A DNA stretch of 5,221 nucleotides from Anaerolinea thermophila (GTDB taxonomy: Bacteria; Chloroflexota; Anaerolineae; Anaerolineales; Villigracilaceae), in NCBI GenBank assembly GCA_022729775.1, contig DZBA01000245.1:1-5221 (forward strand), given 5' to 3'. This document shows positions 1-5,221 of the stretch, one piece after another. The position numbers were made by a program, and so were the translations under genes. The notes beneath the pieces were generated by a model. It saw nothing but the letters and a program-made list of their open reading frames with translations. It had not been told where the DNA came from and did not search any database. Numbering within the stretch: the first letter of the stretch is position 1; each line of letters starts with the position of its first letter.

Positions 1-24
1 TTTTTTTGTGGGATAAAAATTCTC

Positions 25-33
25 TGGTATAAT
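25..33 (+). promoter_or_regulatory. Extended -10 promoter upstream of rpsO
   Basis: The sequence TGGTATAAT gives a perfect TATAAT hexamer at 28-33, preceded by TG one base upstream (25-26), which is the extended -10 form recognised by the main vegetative sigma factor. The -35 region is poor: the best match is TTGTGG at 6-11 with a 16-base spacer, and this agrees with an extended -10 promoter. Transcription would begin near 40-42, leaving an rpsO leader of about 80 nt. The match is seen directly; activity is inferred. Confidence 0.75.
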
Positions 34-47
34 CACGCCCCGTGACT

Positions 48-86
48 GGTCCTGTCCTATGGTGAACAGCTGTGGACATGGAGACC
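48..86 (+). promoter_or_regulatory. Possible structured leader of rpsO mRNA
   Basis: Within the predicted leader, GGTC (48-51) can pair with GACC (83-86), and inside that TGTCC (53-57) can pair with GGACA (74-78). This encloses a 16-nt loop and an asymmetric internal loop (52 against 79-82). S15 is known to repress its own translation through leader RNA in several bacteria, with structures that differ between lineages. The helices are short and could be chance, so the regulatory role is only a suggestion. Confidence 0.25.
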
Positions 87-121
87 TGCATTAATCATCA
101 AGAAAGGAGACAGCATACGTC

Positions 122-394
122 ATGCCACTCGCAAAAGAAGTTAAGACCAAGGCGATTGAGGATTTCCACCGCCACGATAACGACACCGGCTCCCCGGAAG
201 TTCAGATTGCCATTCTTACCACCCGCATCACCCAGCTCACCGAGCATCTGCGCAGCAACAAACAGGATCAATCCTGCCGCCGCGGTTTGCTCAAGATGGT
301 TGGTCAGCGCCGCCGTTTACTCGCGTACTTGCGCCAAAGCAATTACCAGAACTACCTCAGCGTAACCGACCGCTTGAAACTCCGCCGCAAATAG
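122..394 (+). CDS. rpsO: 30S ribosomal protein S15
   Basis: This encodes a complete 90-residue S15, close to the usual 88-89. S15 is a primary 16S rRNA binding protein of the small subunit platform; it binds the three-way junction of helices 20-22 and forms an intersubunit bridge. Family hallmarks are DTGSPEVQIAILT (residues 21-33), the helix-loop RITQLTEHL (35-43), RRGLLKMVGQRRRLLAYL (53-70) and the basic end LKLRRK. Compared with E. coli, the rRNA-contacting Thr, Gly, Gln, His42 and Asp49 (Met counted as 1) are kept, while the Ser after the KxDxx stretch is Cys52 with a Ser just before it. The ATG has AAAGGAG upstream (103-109), spaced 12 nt, a little long. The gene ends with tandem stops TAG TAA. 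It sits behind an extended -10 promoter and is closed by a strong terminator before pnp, the classic rpsO-pnp order. An overlapping frame from 72 is a shadow. Confidence 0.97.
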   Translation: MPLAKEVKTKAIEDFHRHDNDTGSPEVQIAILTTRITQLTEHLRSNKQDQSCRRGLLKMVGQRRRLLAYLRQSNYQNYLSVTDRLKLRRK

Positions 395-404
395 TAAGAC
401 CGTT

Positions 405-441
405 AAACCCTAAAGGTCTTTGAGACCTTTAGGGTTTTTTT
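405..441 (+). terminator. Intrinsic terminator after rpsO
   Basis: A perfect 15-bp stem (405-419 with 423-437), a TTG loop (420-422) and a run of seven T (435-441) form a textbook Rho-independent terminator 10 nt after the rpsO stop codon. The outer A-U pairs overlap the T run. It should strongly limit read-through into pnp, so pnp expression must rely on residual read-through or on a promoter in or after the terminator. Confidence 0.95.
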
Positions 442-454
442 AGAAAAAACCGCA

Positions 455-510
455 GTCAGGAATTGAATAGCGCGAACAACACAGGTTGTTCCCACTCTTC
501 AGTCCCTGAC
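455..510 (+). promoter_or_regulatory. Long imperfect stem-loop in the pnp leader, candidate RNase III/PNPase control site
   Basis: The RNA can fold into one long hairpin in which 455-480 pairs with 485-510 around an ACAG loop (481-484). Of 26 opposed positions, 22 pair (one is G-U) and four are single mismatches (461/504, 468/497, 471/494, 473/492), with no bulge. The apical seven pairs (GAACAAC/GTTGTTC) and basal six (GTCAGG/CCTGAC) are perfect. In E. coli, RNase III cuts a long stem in the pnp leader and PNPase then degrades the remaining arm, shortening the life of its own mRNA. This element has the same place and general shape, but it lacks the poly-U of a terminator. Structure is seen in the sequence; function is inferred. 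Confidence 0.6.
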
Positions 511-530
511 CCACTGGCGGAAATTTGTAC

Positions 531-548
531 GGCGAAATTAATTTCGCC
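531..548 (+). repeat. 18-bp perfect palindrome upstream of the pnp ribosome binding site
   Basis: GGCGAAATT followed directly by AATTTCGCC is a perfect palindrome ending 4 bases before the AGGAG of pnp. As RNA it makes a 7-bp stem with a UUAA loop and leaves the ribosome site unpaired; as DNA it could be the site of a dimeric regulator. Its right arm (540-548) can alternatively pair with GGC-G-GAAATT at 516-525 with one bulged G, so two exclusive hairpins are possible. Confidence 0.5.
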
Positions 549-552
549 CAAC

Positions 553-557
553 AGGAG
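553..557 (+). promoter_or_regulatory. Ribosome binding site of pnp
   Basis: AGGAG with a 10-base A-rich spacer precedes the ATG at 568. It fixes the start of PNPase there rather than at the in-frame TTG at 463, which has no comparable site, lies inside the leader stem-loop and would add 35 residues unlike any PNPase. Confidence 0.85.
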
Positions 558-567
558 AAAAATAAAT

Positions 568-2823
568 ATGAAACCCGAATCAAAGCGTTATTCAACGATG
601 GTTGGAACGCGCGAACACACTTTTGAAACCGGCAAATTAGCTGCCCAGGCGGGCGGCGCGGTTACGTTTGGCACAGGCGAATCCATCGTCTTTGCGGCTG
701 CCACCATGGGCGGCGTGCGCGACGGTATTGACTTCTTCCCCCTCTCGGTGGATTTTGAAGAGAGAATGTACGCAGGCGGAAAAATCCCCGGCTCATTCTT
801 CCGCCGCGAAGGGCGCGCCGGCACAGACGCGATTCTTGTCAGCCGTCTGACCGACCGTCCGCTGCGCCCGTTATTTCAACACGGAATGCGCAACGAAGTG
901 CAAATCATTATGTACACATTCTCTTCAGATGAAGAGAACCCGCTGGATATTCTTGCGATCAACGCGGCTTCGGCTGCCATTATGATCTCGGACATTCCCT
1001 GGTCGGGACCTGTCGGCGCGGTGCGCGTGGGGCGCGTGAATGGCGAGTTTGTCATCAACCCGACCTTTGCAGAAATCGAAGCGTCTGACCTTGACCTGAG
1101 ACTCGCGGGAACCAAAGAAGCGATTCTCATGGTGGAATGCGGCGCGAACGAAATCCCCGAAGATGTAATGGTTGCCGCGTTGGAGTTGGGACATCAATCC
1201 ATTCAACCCATCATTGACCTGCAATTGAAAATGCAAGCCGAAATTGGCAAACCGAAAAAAGAAGCGTTCATTGAAACCGCAAACGAAGAATTACAAAAGA
1301 AAGTCTTCGACGCGGTCAACCAACGCATGAATGAACTGCTCGACAAGCCGTTGAATAAATCCGAATTTTACGGCGGCATGGATGAATTGCAAAAAGCCAT
1401 CATTGCCGAGTTTTGCGTGGAAGGCGATACCACCGCGCCCACACAAAAGGATGTCAAATCCGCGTTTAGCGAAGCGGAGCATAAAATTGTCCGCGAGAGA
1501 ATCCTGGGCTTGGGCAAACGTCCCGATGGACGCACGCCCACCGACATCCGCCCGATTTGGTGCGAGGTGGGACTTTCTCCGCGCGCGCATGGCACGGGAC
1601 TTTTTACACGCGGCGAGACTCAAGTTTTATCCTTTGCAACGCTTGGCACATTGGGCGAAGCGCAGGAACTCGATAACCTTTCCCCGACCAAAGAAAAGCG
1701 TTACATGCATCATTACAGCTTCCCGCCTTTCTCTACGGGCGAGGTAAAAATGCTGCGCGGGCAGAGCAGGCGCGAGGTAGGTCATGGCGCGCTGGCAGAA
1801 CGCGCGCTGGAGCCGGTACTCCCCGCGTCGGAATCCTTCCCGTACACGATTCGCGTTGTGTCCGAAGCGTTGTCTTCCAACGGCTCGACCTCGATGGGCT
1901 CGGTCTGCGGCTCGACCCTCGCGTTGATGGACGCCGGCGTGCCAATCAAATCTCCCGTTTCCGGCGTGGCAATGGGACTCATCACTGATGACACGGGACG
2001 TTACCAAATCCTCACCGATATTCAAGGCACCGAGGATCACCTCGGCGATATGGATTTCAAAGTTGCGGGAACTGCCGACGGCATCACCGCTTTGCAGATG
2101 GACATCAAAATCAGCGGCTTGAGCGCGCAGATGATGAAAGAAGCGCTGGAACAGGCTCGCGTGGCGCGCATGTCTATCATGGAGAAAATGCTCGCGGTCA
2201 TTCCCGCAGCGCGCACAGAGTTGAAACCGCACGCGCCGCGCATCATCACCGTGAAAATCCCGGTGGATAAGATTGGCGCGTTGATCGGTCCCGGCGGAAA
2301 GAACATCCGCGCATTGCAGGAAGAGACTCATACAAAGATTGACATCGAAGAAGACGGCACTGTCTACATTGCGTCCACCGATGGCGCGGGCGCGAAGATC
2401 GCGCAAGAACGCGTTGAGTCTTTGAGCGAGTCGGTCATTGTTGGAAATATTTATACGGGCAAGGTTGTCCGCATCGAAGCGTTTGGCGCGTTTGTCAACC
2501 TGCTGCCCGGTGTGGATGGACTTGTGCATATCTCACAGCTGGCGAGCGAGCGCGTGAACACCGTCGAAGACGTGTGCGGCATGGGCGACGAGTTGACCGT
2601 GATGGTTACGGATATTGACGCGCAGGGCAAAATTCGCCTGTCACGTCAGGCTGTGTTGGAAGGCTGGTCAGCGGAAGAAGCGCGCGAGAAGGATAAGGGC
2701 GGCGGTTCTCGCGGAGGCGGCTCGCGCGGCGGTGACCGAGGCGGGCGCGGGGGTGATCGCGGCGGACGAAGCGGCGGGGACCGTGGTCGCAGCGGTGGTG
2801 GGGATCGCGGTGGACGTAAATAG
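568..2823 (+). CDS. pnp: Polyribonucleotide nucleotidyltransferase (PNPase)
   Basis: This encodes a 751-residue 3'-5' phosphorolytic exoribonuclease. PNPase forms a trimeric ring in the cytoplasm, degrades RNA with phosphate to nucleoside diphosphates, can add tails in reverse, and works with RNases in mRNA turnover. Domains in order: RNase PH core 1 (about 12-145, with FFRREGR at 77-83 at the channel entrance), its C-terminal part (about 148-215), the helical domain (about 245-320), RNase PH core 2 (about 323-550), KH (about 556-615, GPGG loop at 574-577), and S1 (about 625-695, GAFVNLLPGVDGLVHIS). The active-site phosphate loop NGSTSM is at 438-443, and the metal/catalytic residues Asp490, Asp496 and Lys498 lie in EDHLGDMDFK, all intact. 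The tail (711-751) is almost only Gly, Arg, Ser and Asp with six RGG triplets. The start is chosen by AGGAG at 553-557. Upstream lie rpsO, a terminator and a structured leader suggesting autoregulation; a terminator follows. Confidence 0.98.
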   Translation: MKPESKRYSTMVGTREHTFETGKLAAQAGGAVTFGTGESIVFAAATMGGVRDGIDFFPLSVDFEERMYAGGKIPGSFFRREGRAGTDAILVSRLTDRPLRPLFQHGMRNEVQIIMYTFSSDEENPLDILAINAASAAIMISDIPWSGPVGAVRVGRVNGEFVINPTFAEIEASDLDLRLAGTKEAILMVECGANEIPEDVMVAALELGHQSIQPIIDLQLKMQAEIGKPKKEAFIETANEELQKKVFDAVNQRMNELLDKPLNKSEFYGGMDELQKAIIAEFCVEGDTTAPTQKDVKSAFSEAEHKIVRERILGLGKRPDGRTPTDIRPIWCEVGLSPRAHGTGLFTRGETQVLSFATLGTLGEAQELDNLSPTKEKRYMHHYSFPPFSTGEVKMLRGQSRREVGHGALAERALEPVLPASESFPYTIRVVSEALSSNGSTSMGSVCGSTLALMDAGVPIKSPVSGVAMGLITDDTGRYQILTDIQGTEDHLGDMDFKVAGTADGITALQMDIKISGLSAQMMKEALEQARVARMSIMEKMLAVIPAARTELKPHAPRIITVKIPVDKIGALIGPGGKNIRALQEETHTKIDIEEDGTVYIASTDGAGAKIAQERVESLSESVIVGNIYTGKVVRIEAFGAFVNLLPGVDGLVHISQLASERVNTVEDVCGMGDELTVMVTDIDAQGKIRLSRQAVLEGWSAEEAREKDKGGGSRGGGSRGGDRGGRGGDRGGRSGGDRGRSGGGDRGGRK
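2698..2820 (+). repeat. Low-complexity Gly/Arg-rich (RGG) coding tail of pnp
   Basis: The last 41 codons of pnp are a GGN/CGN-rich stretch encoding imperfect repeats of GGDRGG, GGGSRGG and RSGGDRG, with six RGG triplets. It begins just after the S1 domain and its short acidic helix (residues 699-709). RGG tails elsewhere bind RNA with little sequence preference and can promote condensation; that role here is inferred. The repetitive, G-rich DNA is prone to slippage, so its length may vary between strains or be mis-assembled. Confidence 0.8.
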
Positions 2824-2827
2824 AATC

Positions 2828-2858
2828 AACAGGACGGCGAAAGCCGTCCTGTTTTTTT
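2828..2858 (+). terminator. Intrinsic terminator after pnp
   Basis: An 11-bp perfect stem (2828-2838 with 2843-2853) is capped by a GAAA tetraloop and followed by seven T (2852-2858), starting five bases after the pnp stop. On the opposite strand the stem is followed by TTGATTC rather than a T run, so it is directional and unlikely to terminate the facing gene well. Confidence 0.95.
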
Positions 2859-2918
2859 GTCTCTCGAAGCGCTACTTCAAGACTTTGCTTTTAGGGATTT
2901 TTTTTCTTACATTGTTAT

Positions 2919-5221
2919 TTATGGCAGCGGACATGAGCGAGAGTAGGAGGTTACTACAGAGGCAGGGTCAATGACATTCGAGTTGGTGTTGCCATACGTA
3001 TACACACCCTTGAGTGTAATGCTTGGGGATGTTAAGTTATACCCTGTGCCATTAAAGACCAGACTCCCACAGGTGAATACAATCGCGCCTGTAGAAATGC
3101 CGTAAACTCCATCATAGCCATTCATTCTTGTCGTCACCCTCGTCAGCGAGACCGCGCCGTTCGAGCCGAAGACAAGACCGTTATAATAATTCTCGATGAA
3201 TGTTCCAAAGCCTTTAAGGGTAATAGGCTTGCCGGACGGTGTATCACACGCATTCTTGCCGGAATCATACTGGCAGTTGTCTAAAATTGCGCCATTGCCA
3301 TCCTGGTTGTAGTTTGCGGTCAGGTTGTTAACAGTAATCGAGCCGGTGGTGGTAATCACCAAACCATCCGAGACGTTACTGTTGAAGGTGTTGAATCCGT
3401 TCAAGGTGACAGTGGGCGCGGTGGCGGTCAAACTCCAGCTGTATACATACATGCCGCCGACGAAGAACTCTGCCGGGTCGCCGGTGGAACTTTCCTCCGC
3501 GCCGGTCTGCGTCGAGCCGTCATTCCCATTGGCAGTGATATTATTGGTGAGGATGTTGCCGTGCGTGTAAATAACCAAGCCCGTGCTTATATTGTCATTG
3601 AACACGTTGGCGCCGTTCAGGCTGTTGAGGGTGACGTTGTAATTGACTTTACCCCATCCCCATTGATTATCAATATATGCGCCGTTGCCGCCATTGCGGC
3701 GCGCAGTCAGGTTGTTGGTCAGCACCGCGCCAAGCGTTTCAATGAACAATCCTCCACTTAGGTTGTCGTTGGTCATGGCATAGCCGTTGATAGTAACCGG
3801 CTTGGCGGTCTTGTTCGAAGTGACATAGTTGCCAAATCCGTCGTCAACTTCGACGCGATTATCAATAGCCACGCCCAAGCCCCAAGGGTTGGGATTGGTA
3901 TTGACATCGTAGTCGGCGCCGTTGTTATTTGCCGTGACCTTATTGACAATGACCGCGCCAAAAGTGCCTATATTCAAGCCGGTATTGAAGTTGTCATTAA
4001 AGGTATTTACGCCATTCACGGTGATACCCGGTGCGAGCGTTGGACCGCCGTCTGTATTGTTCAATACCGCGCCGAATTCGTATTCCGCATCGCCATTTCC
4101 ATTTGCCGTGATATTTGAGACAGTAATCATCTTTGTGCTAAAGACTTGCAAGCCGCTGTCATAGTTTCCAGTGGTGTTGACGTAGCCTGTTAGCGTCACG
4201 GTCCCAGTGTTGCGGAACCAGTTATTATCTATCACCACGCCGTCTAATCCATTGTTGTTCGCGGTGATGTTGGCTGCGGTTATCGCGCCCAAAGATTCCA
4301 CGTACAAGCCAAATCCAAAGGGGTTATCGTTGGCAATGATATAGCCTTTGACAGCGACCAGCTTTCCGGCTGAAGCGAGGTCACTACGGTAGTTGTCTAA
4401 ATACGCGCCGTAGCCGCCATAGTTTCCGTTGACCGTCAAGTTGTTGACGTTAATCGCGCCGTTGGAATGGACTTCCAAGCCGTTGCCGCTGTTGCCGCTC
4501 ATCGTGTTGAACAGATTGACGTTCACCGCTTGTCCCGCAACGCTGTAATAAGCGTCTTCAATATCATCATACGGGAAGTTGTCCAAATACGCGCCGTTGC
4601 CTCCATTGCCGTTGGCGGTGATGCCATTGGTGGTAATTGCGCCGTAGGTCAGCACAAACAAGCCGTCCCCATGATTATCGTTGAGTGTGCTTGCGCCATT
4701 CAAGATGACAGCCTTTGCGGCGGGCGTGAAGACATACTCACCCAGAGTGGCGTTGTAGTTCCACTTGCCGGTTCGGTTGTCAATGTAAACGCCTTCGTTG
4801 TCGTCCGCTTCGCCAAACTCGCCGTTTCCGTTCGAGGTGATGTTGTTCAGCGTGACTGTGCCGTCGGATTTGATATACAAGCCGCTGGCGCCGTTTTCGT
4901 TGAAGTAGTTGACCCCGTTAACCGTGACACTCGTGCCGCTTCCCGCGCCTACGCCCCACCAGCCGTTATATTCGGCATACAGGTTATTCAGAATGACGGG
5001 CAGCCATCCGCCCGCATACATACCATCGTCATAATTCCCGATGAAAGTTCCATAACCTGTTTGAGTCACAGATGAGCCATTTAGCATGACGCCGTCGCAA
5101 AGTGAGGCGCTTTCAATGACGTCATCGCATCCTTCTGCTGAACCATCATAGTAATCGCCGTTTTCGTTGGCGGTTAGGTTGCTGGCGGTCACCGCACCCC
5201 AACCAAGAGCGAATAATCCCG
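2919..5221 (-). CDS. Large right-handed beta-helix repeat protein, 5' end beyond the window
   Basis: The frame ends with TAA (complement of 2919-2921) and stays open to the right edge, giving at least 766 residues. The GTG at 5190-5192 is internal: nine codons upstream (GLFALGWGA) continue the same repeat. The visible part has 12 tandem units of 47-76 residues on the pattern GLxIxTxGAITxNNITANGN, GAYLDN, a variable loop, then VTLNGxNTFNDN. Alternating hydrophobic strands, Asn at fixed turn positions and Gly at coil starts are typical of parallel beta-helix (PbH1-like, pectate-lyase-like) folds. Such proteins are usually exported: surface adhesins, polysaccharide-binding or -cleaving proteins. 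No catalytic motif, membrane segment, LPxTG or C-terminal sorting domain is visible; the protein ends ...SRSCPLP. Six cysteines fall in three pairs, which favours an extracytoplasmic site. A signal peptide would lie outside the window. Function is unknown. It converges on pnp with 95 bp between stops, and its base composition is visibly less GC-rich than pnp. Confidence 0.85.
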   Translation of the reverse strand, partial: GLFALGWGAVTASNLTANENGDYYDGSAEGCDDVIESASLCDGVMLNGSSVTQTGYGTFIGNYDDGMYAGGWLPVILNNLYAEYNGWWGVGAGSGTSVTVNGVNYFNENGASGLYIKSDGTVTLNNITSNGNGEFGEADDNEGVYIDNRTGKWNYNATLGEYVFTPAAKAVILNGASTLNDNHGDGLFVLTYGAITTNGITANGNGGNGAYLDNFPYDDIEDAYYSVAGQAVNVNLFNTMSGNSGNGLEVHSNGAINVNNLTVNGNYGGYGAYLDNYRSDLASAGKLVAVKGYIIANDNPFGFGLYVESLGAITAANITANNNGLDGVVIDNNWFRNTGTVTLTGYVNTTGNYDSGLQVFSTKMITVSNITANGNGDAEYEFGAVLNNTDGGPTLAPGITVNGVNTFNDNFNTGLNIGTFGAVIVNKVTANNNGADYDVNTNPNPWGLGVAIDNRVEVDDGFGNYVTSNKTAKPVTINGYAMTNDNLSGGLFIETLGAVLTNNLTARRNGGNGAYIDNQWGWGKVNYNVTLNSLNGANVFNDNISTGLVIYTHGNILTNNITANGNDGSTQTGAEESSTGDPAEFFVGGMYVYSWSLTATAPTVTLNGFNTFNSNVSDGLVITTTGSITVNNLTANYNQDGNGAILDNCQYDSGKNACDTPSGKPITLKGFGTFIENYYNGLVFGSNGAVSLTRVTTRMNGYDGVYGISTGAIVFTCGSLVFNGTGYNLTSPSITLKGVYTYGNTNSNVIDPASVVTSYSRSCPLP
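2976..5219 (-). repeat. Twelve tandem beta-helix coding repeats
   Basis: Unit boundaries set at the GL/GM dipeptide, in coding order, are: 5219-5025, 5024-4884, 4883-4665, 4664-4482, 4481-4311, 4310-4155, 4154-3981, 3980-3753, 3752-3582, 3581-3366, 3365-3180 and 3179-2976. Lengths are 65, 47, 73, 61, 57, 52, 58, 76, 57, 72, 62 and 68 codons. Each unit appears to hold two coils: coil A, about 22 residues and nearly constant (GLxVxTxGAITVNNITANGN), and coil B, which opens with GAYLDN and closes with VTLNGFNTFNDN around a loop of very variable length. The last unit is degenerate and may hold an extra coil. The boundaries are mine and approximate. Confidence 0.8.

Noticed and set aside
1..11. T run at the left edge as tail of an upstream terminator
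   Set aside because: Seven T are visible but the stem, if any, lies outside the window, so it cannot be supported.
72..365. 97-codon frame overlapping rpsO
   Set aside because: It overlaps almost all of rpsO in another frame, has low-complexity composition and no homology I recognise.
463..567. In-frame TTG start extending PNPase by 35 residues
   Set aside because: It has no ribosome site, lies inside the leader stem-loop, and the added residues are unlike PNPase N-termini; the ATG at 568 has AGGAG.
1627..2529. 300-codon open frame on the - strand inside pnp
   Set aside because: It is antisense to the conserved PNPase core; the His/Arg-rich product with no recognisable domain is a shadow of GC-rich codons.
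2863..2881. Hairpin as terminator of the - strand gene
   Set aside because: The stem is only 7 bp with a wobble pair in the - strand RNA and is not followed by a T run on that strand.
4467..5075. 202-codon + strand frame antisense to the repeats
   Set aside because: It is a mirror of the repetitive - strand coding sequence; no ribosome site or domain is evident.
5190..5192. GTG as the start of the beta-helix protein
   Set aside because: The frame is open upstream to the window edge and nine further codons continue the repeat pattern, so this is an internal Val.
2976..5219. CRISPR array or non-coding satellite
   Set aside because: The repeats vary in length and sequence, keep one reading frame and follow a protein pattern, so they are coding repeats.

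Overview
The window holds a conserved bacterial housekeeping block, rpsO followed by pnp on the + strand. Facing it tail to tail is the 3' part of a very long repeat-protein gene on the - strand. The organism is a bacterium of moderate GC. The PNPase and especially the Asn/Gly-rich beta-helix repeats resemble what I know from Chloroflexota (Anaerolineae-type) genomes, but that placement is a tentative inference and no marker in the window settles it.

Left part (1-567): an extended -10 promoter (TGnTATAAT, 25-33) precedes a leader of about 80 nt and rpsO (ribosomal protein S15, 122-394). A near-ideal intrinsic terminator (15-bp perfect stem, 7 T) follows rpsO. The stretch between this terminator and pnp is not empty. 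It contains a long imperfect RNA hairpin (455-510; 22 of 26 positions paired, no bulges) and an 18-bp perfect palindrome (531-548) just upstream of the pnp ribosome binding site. The order S15, terminator, long stem-loop, PNPase matches the autoregulated rpsO-pnp arrangement of Escherichia coli, where RNase III and PNPase control pnp mRNA through a leader stem. Here this is an inference from structure only.

Middle (568-2858): pnp encodes a complete 751-residue polynucleotide phosphorylase with both RNase PH cores, the helical domain, KH and S1 domains, and an unusual 41-residue Gly/Arg-rich tail with six RGG triplets. A second clean intrinsic terminator ends the gene.

Right part (2919-5221, - strand): an open reading frame that runs off the right edge encodes at least 766 residues. 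They are made of 12 repeats of 47-76 residues predicted to fold as a right-handed parallel beta-helix, probably an exported or surface protein. Each unit looks like two helix coils with a variable loop always inserted at the same place. All six cysteines fall in three plausible pairs. The 5' end, any signal peptide and any anchoring domain lie outside the window. The most rewarding items to check are the pnp leader structure and the architecture of the beta-helix protein; nothing seen here amounts to a clearly new system.
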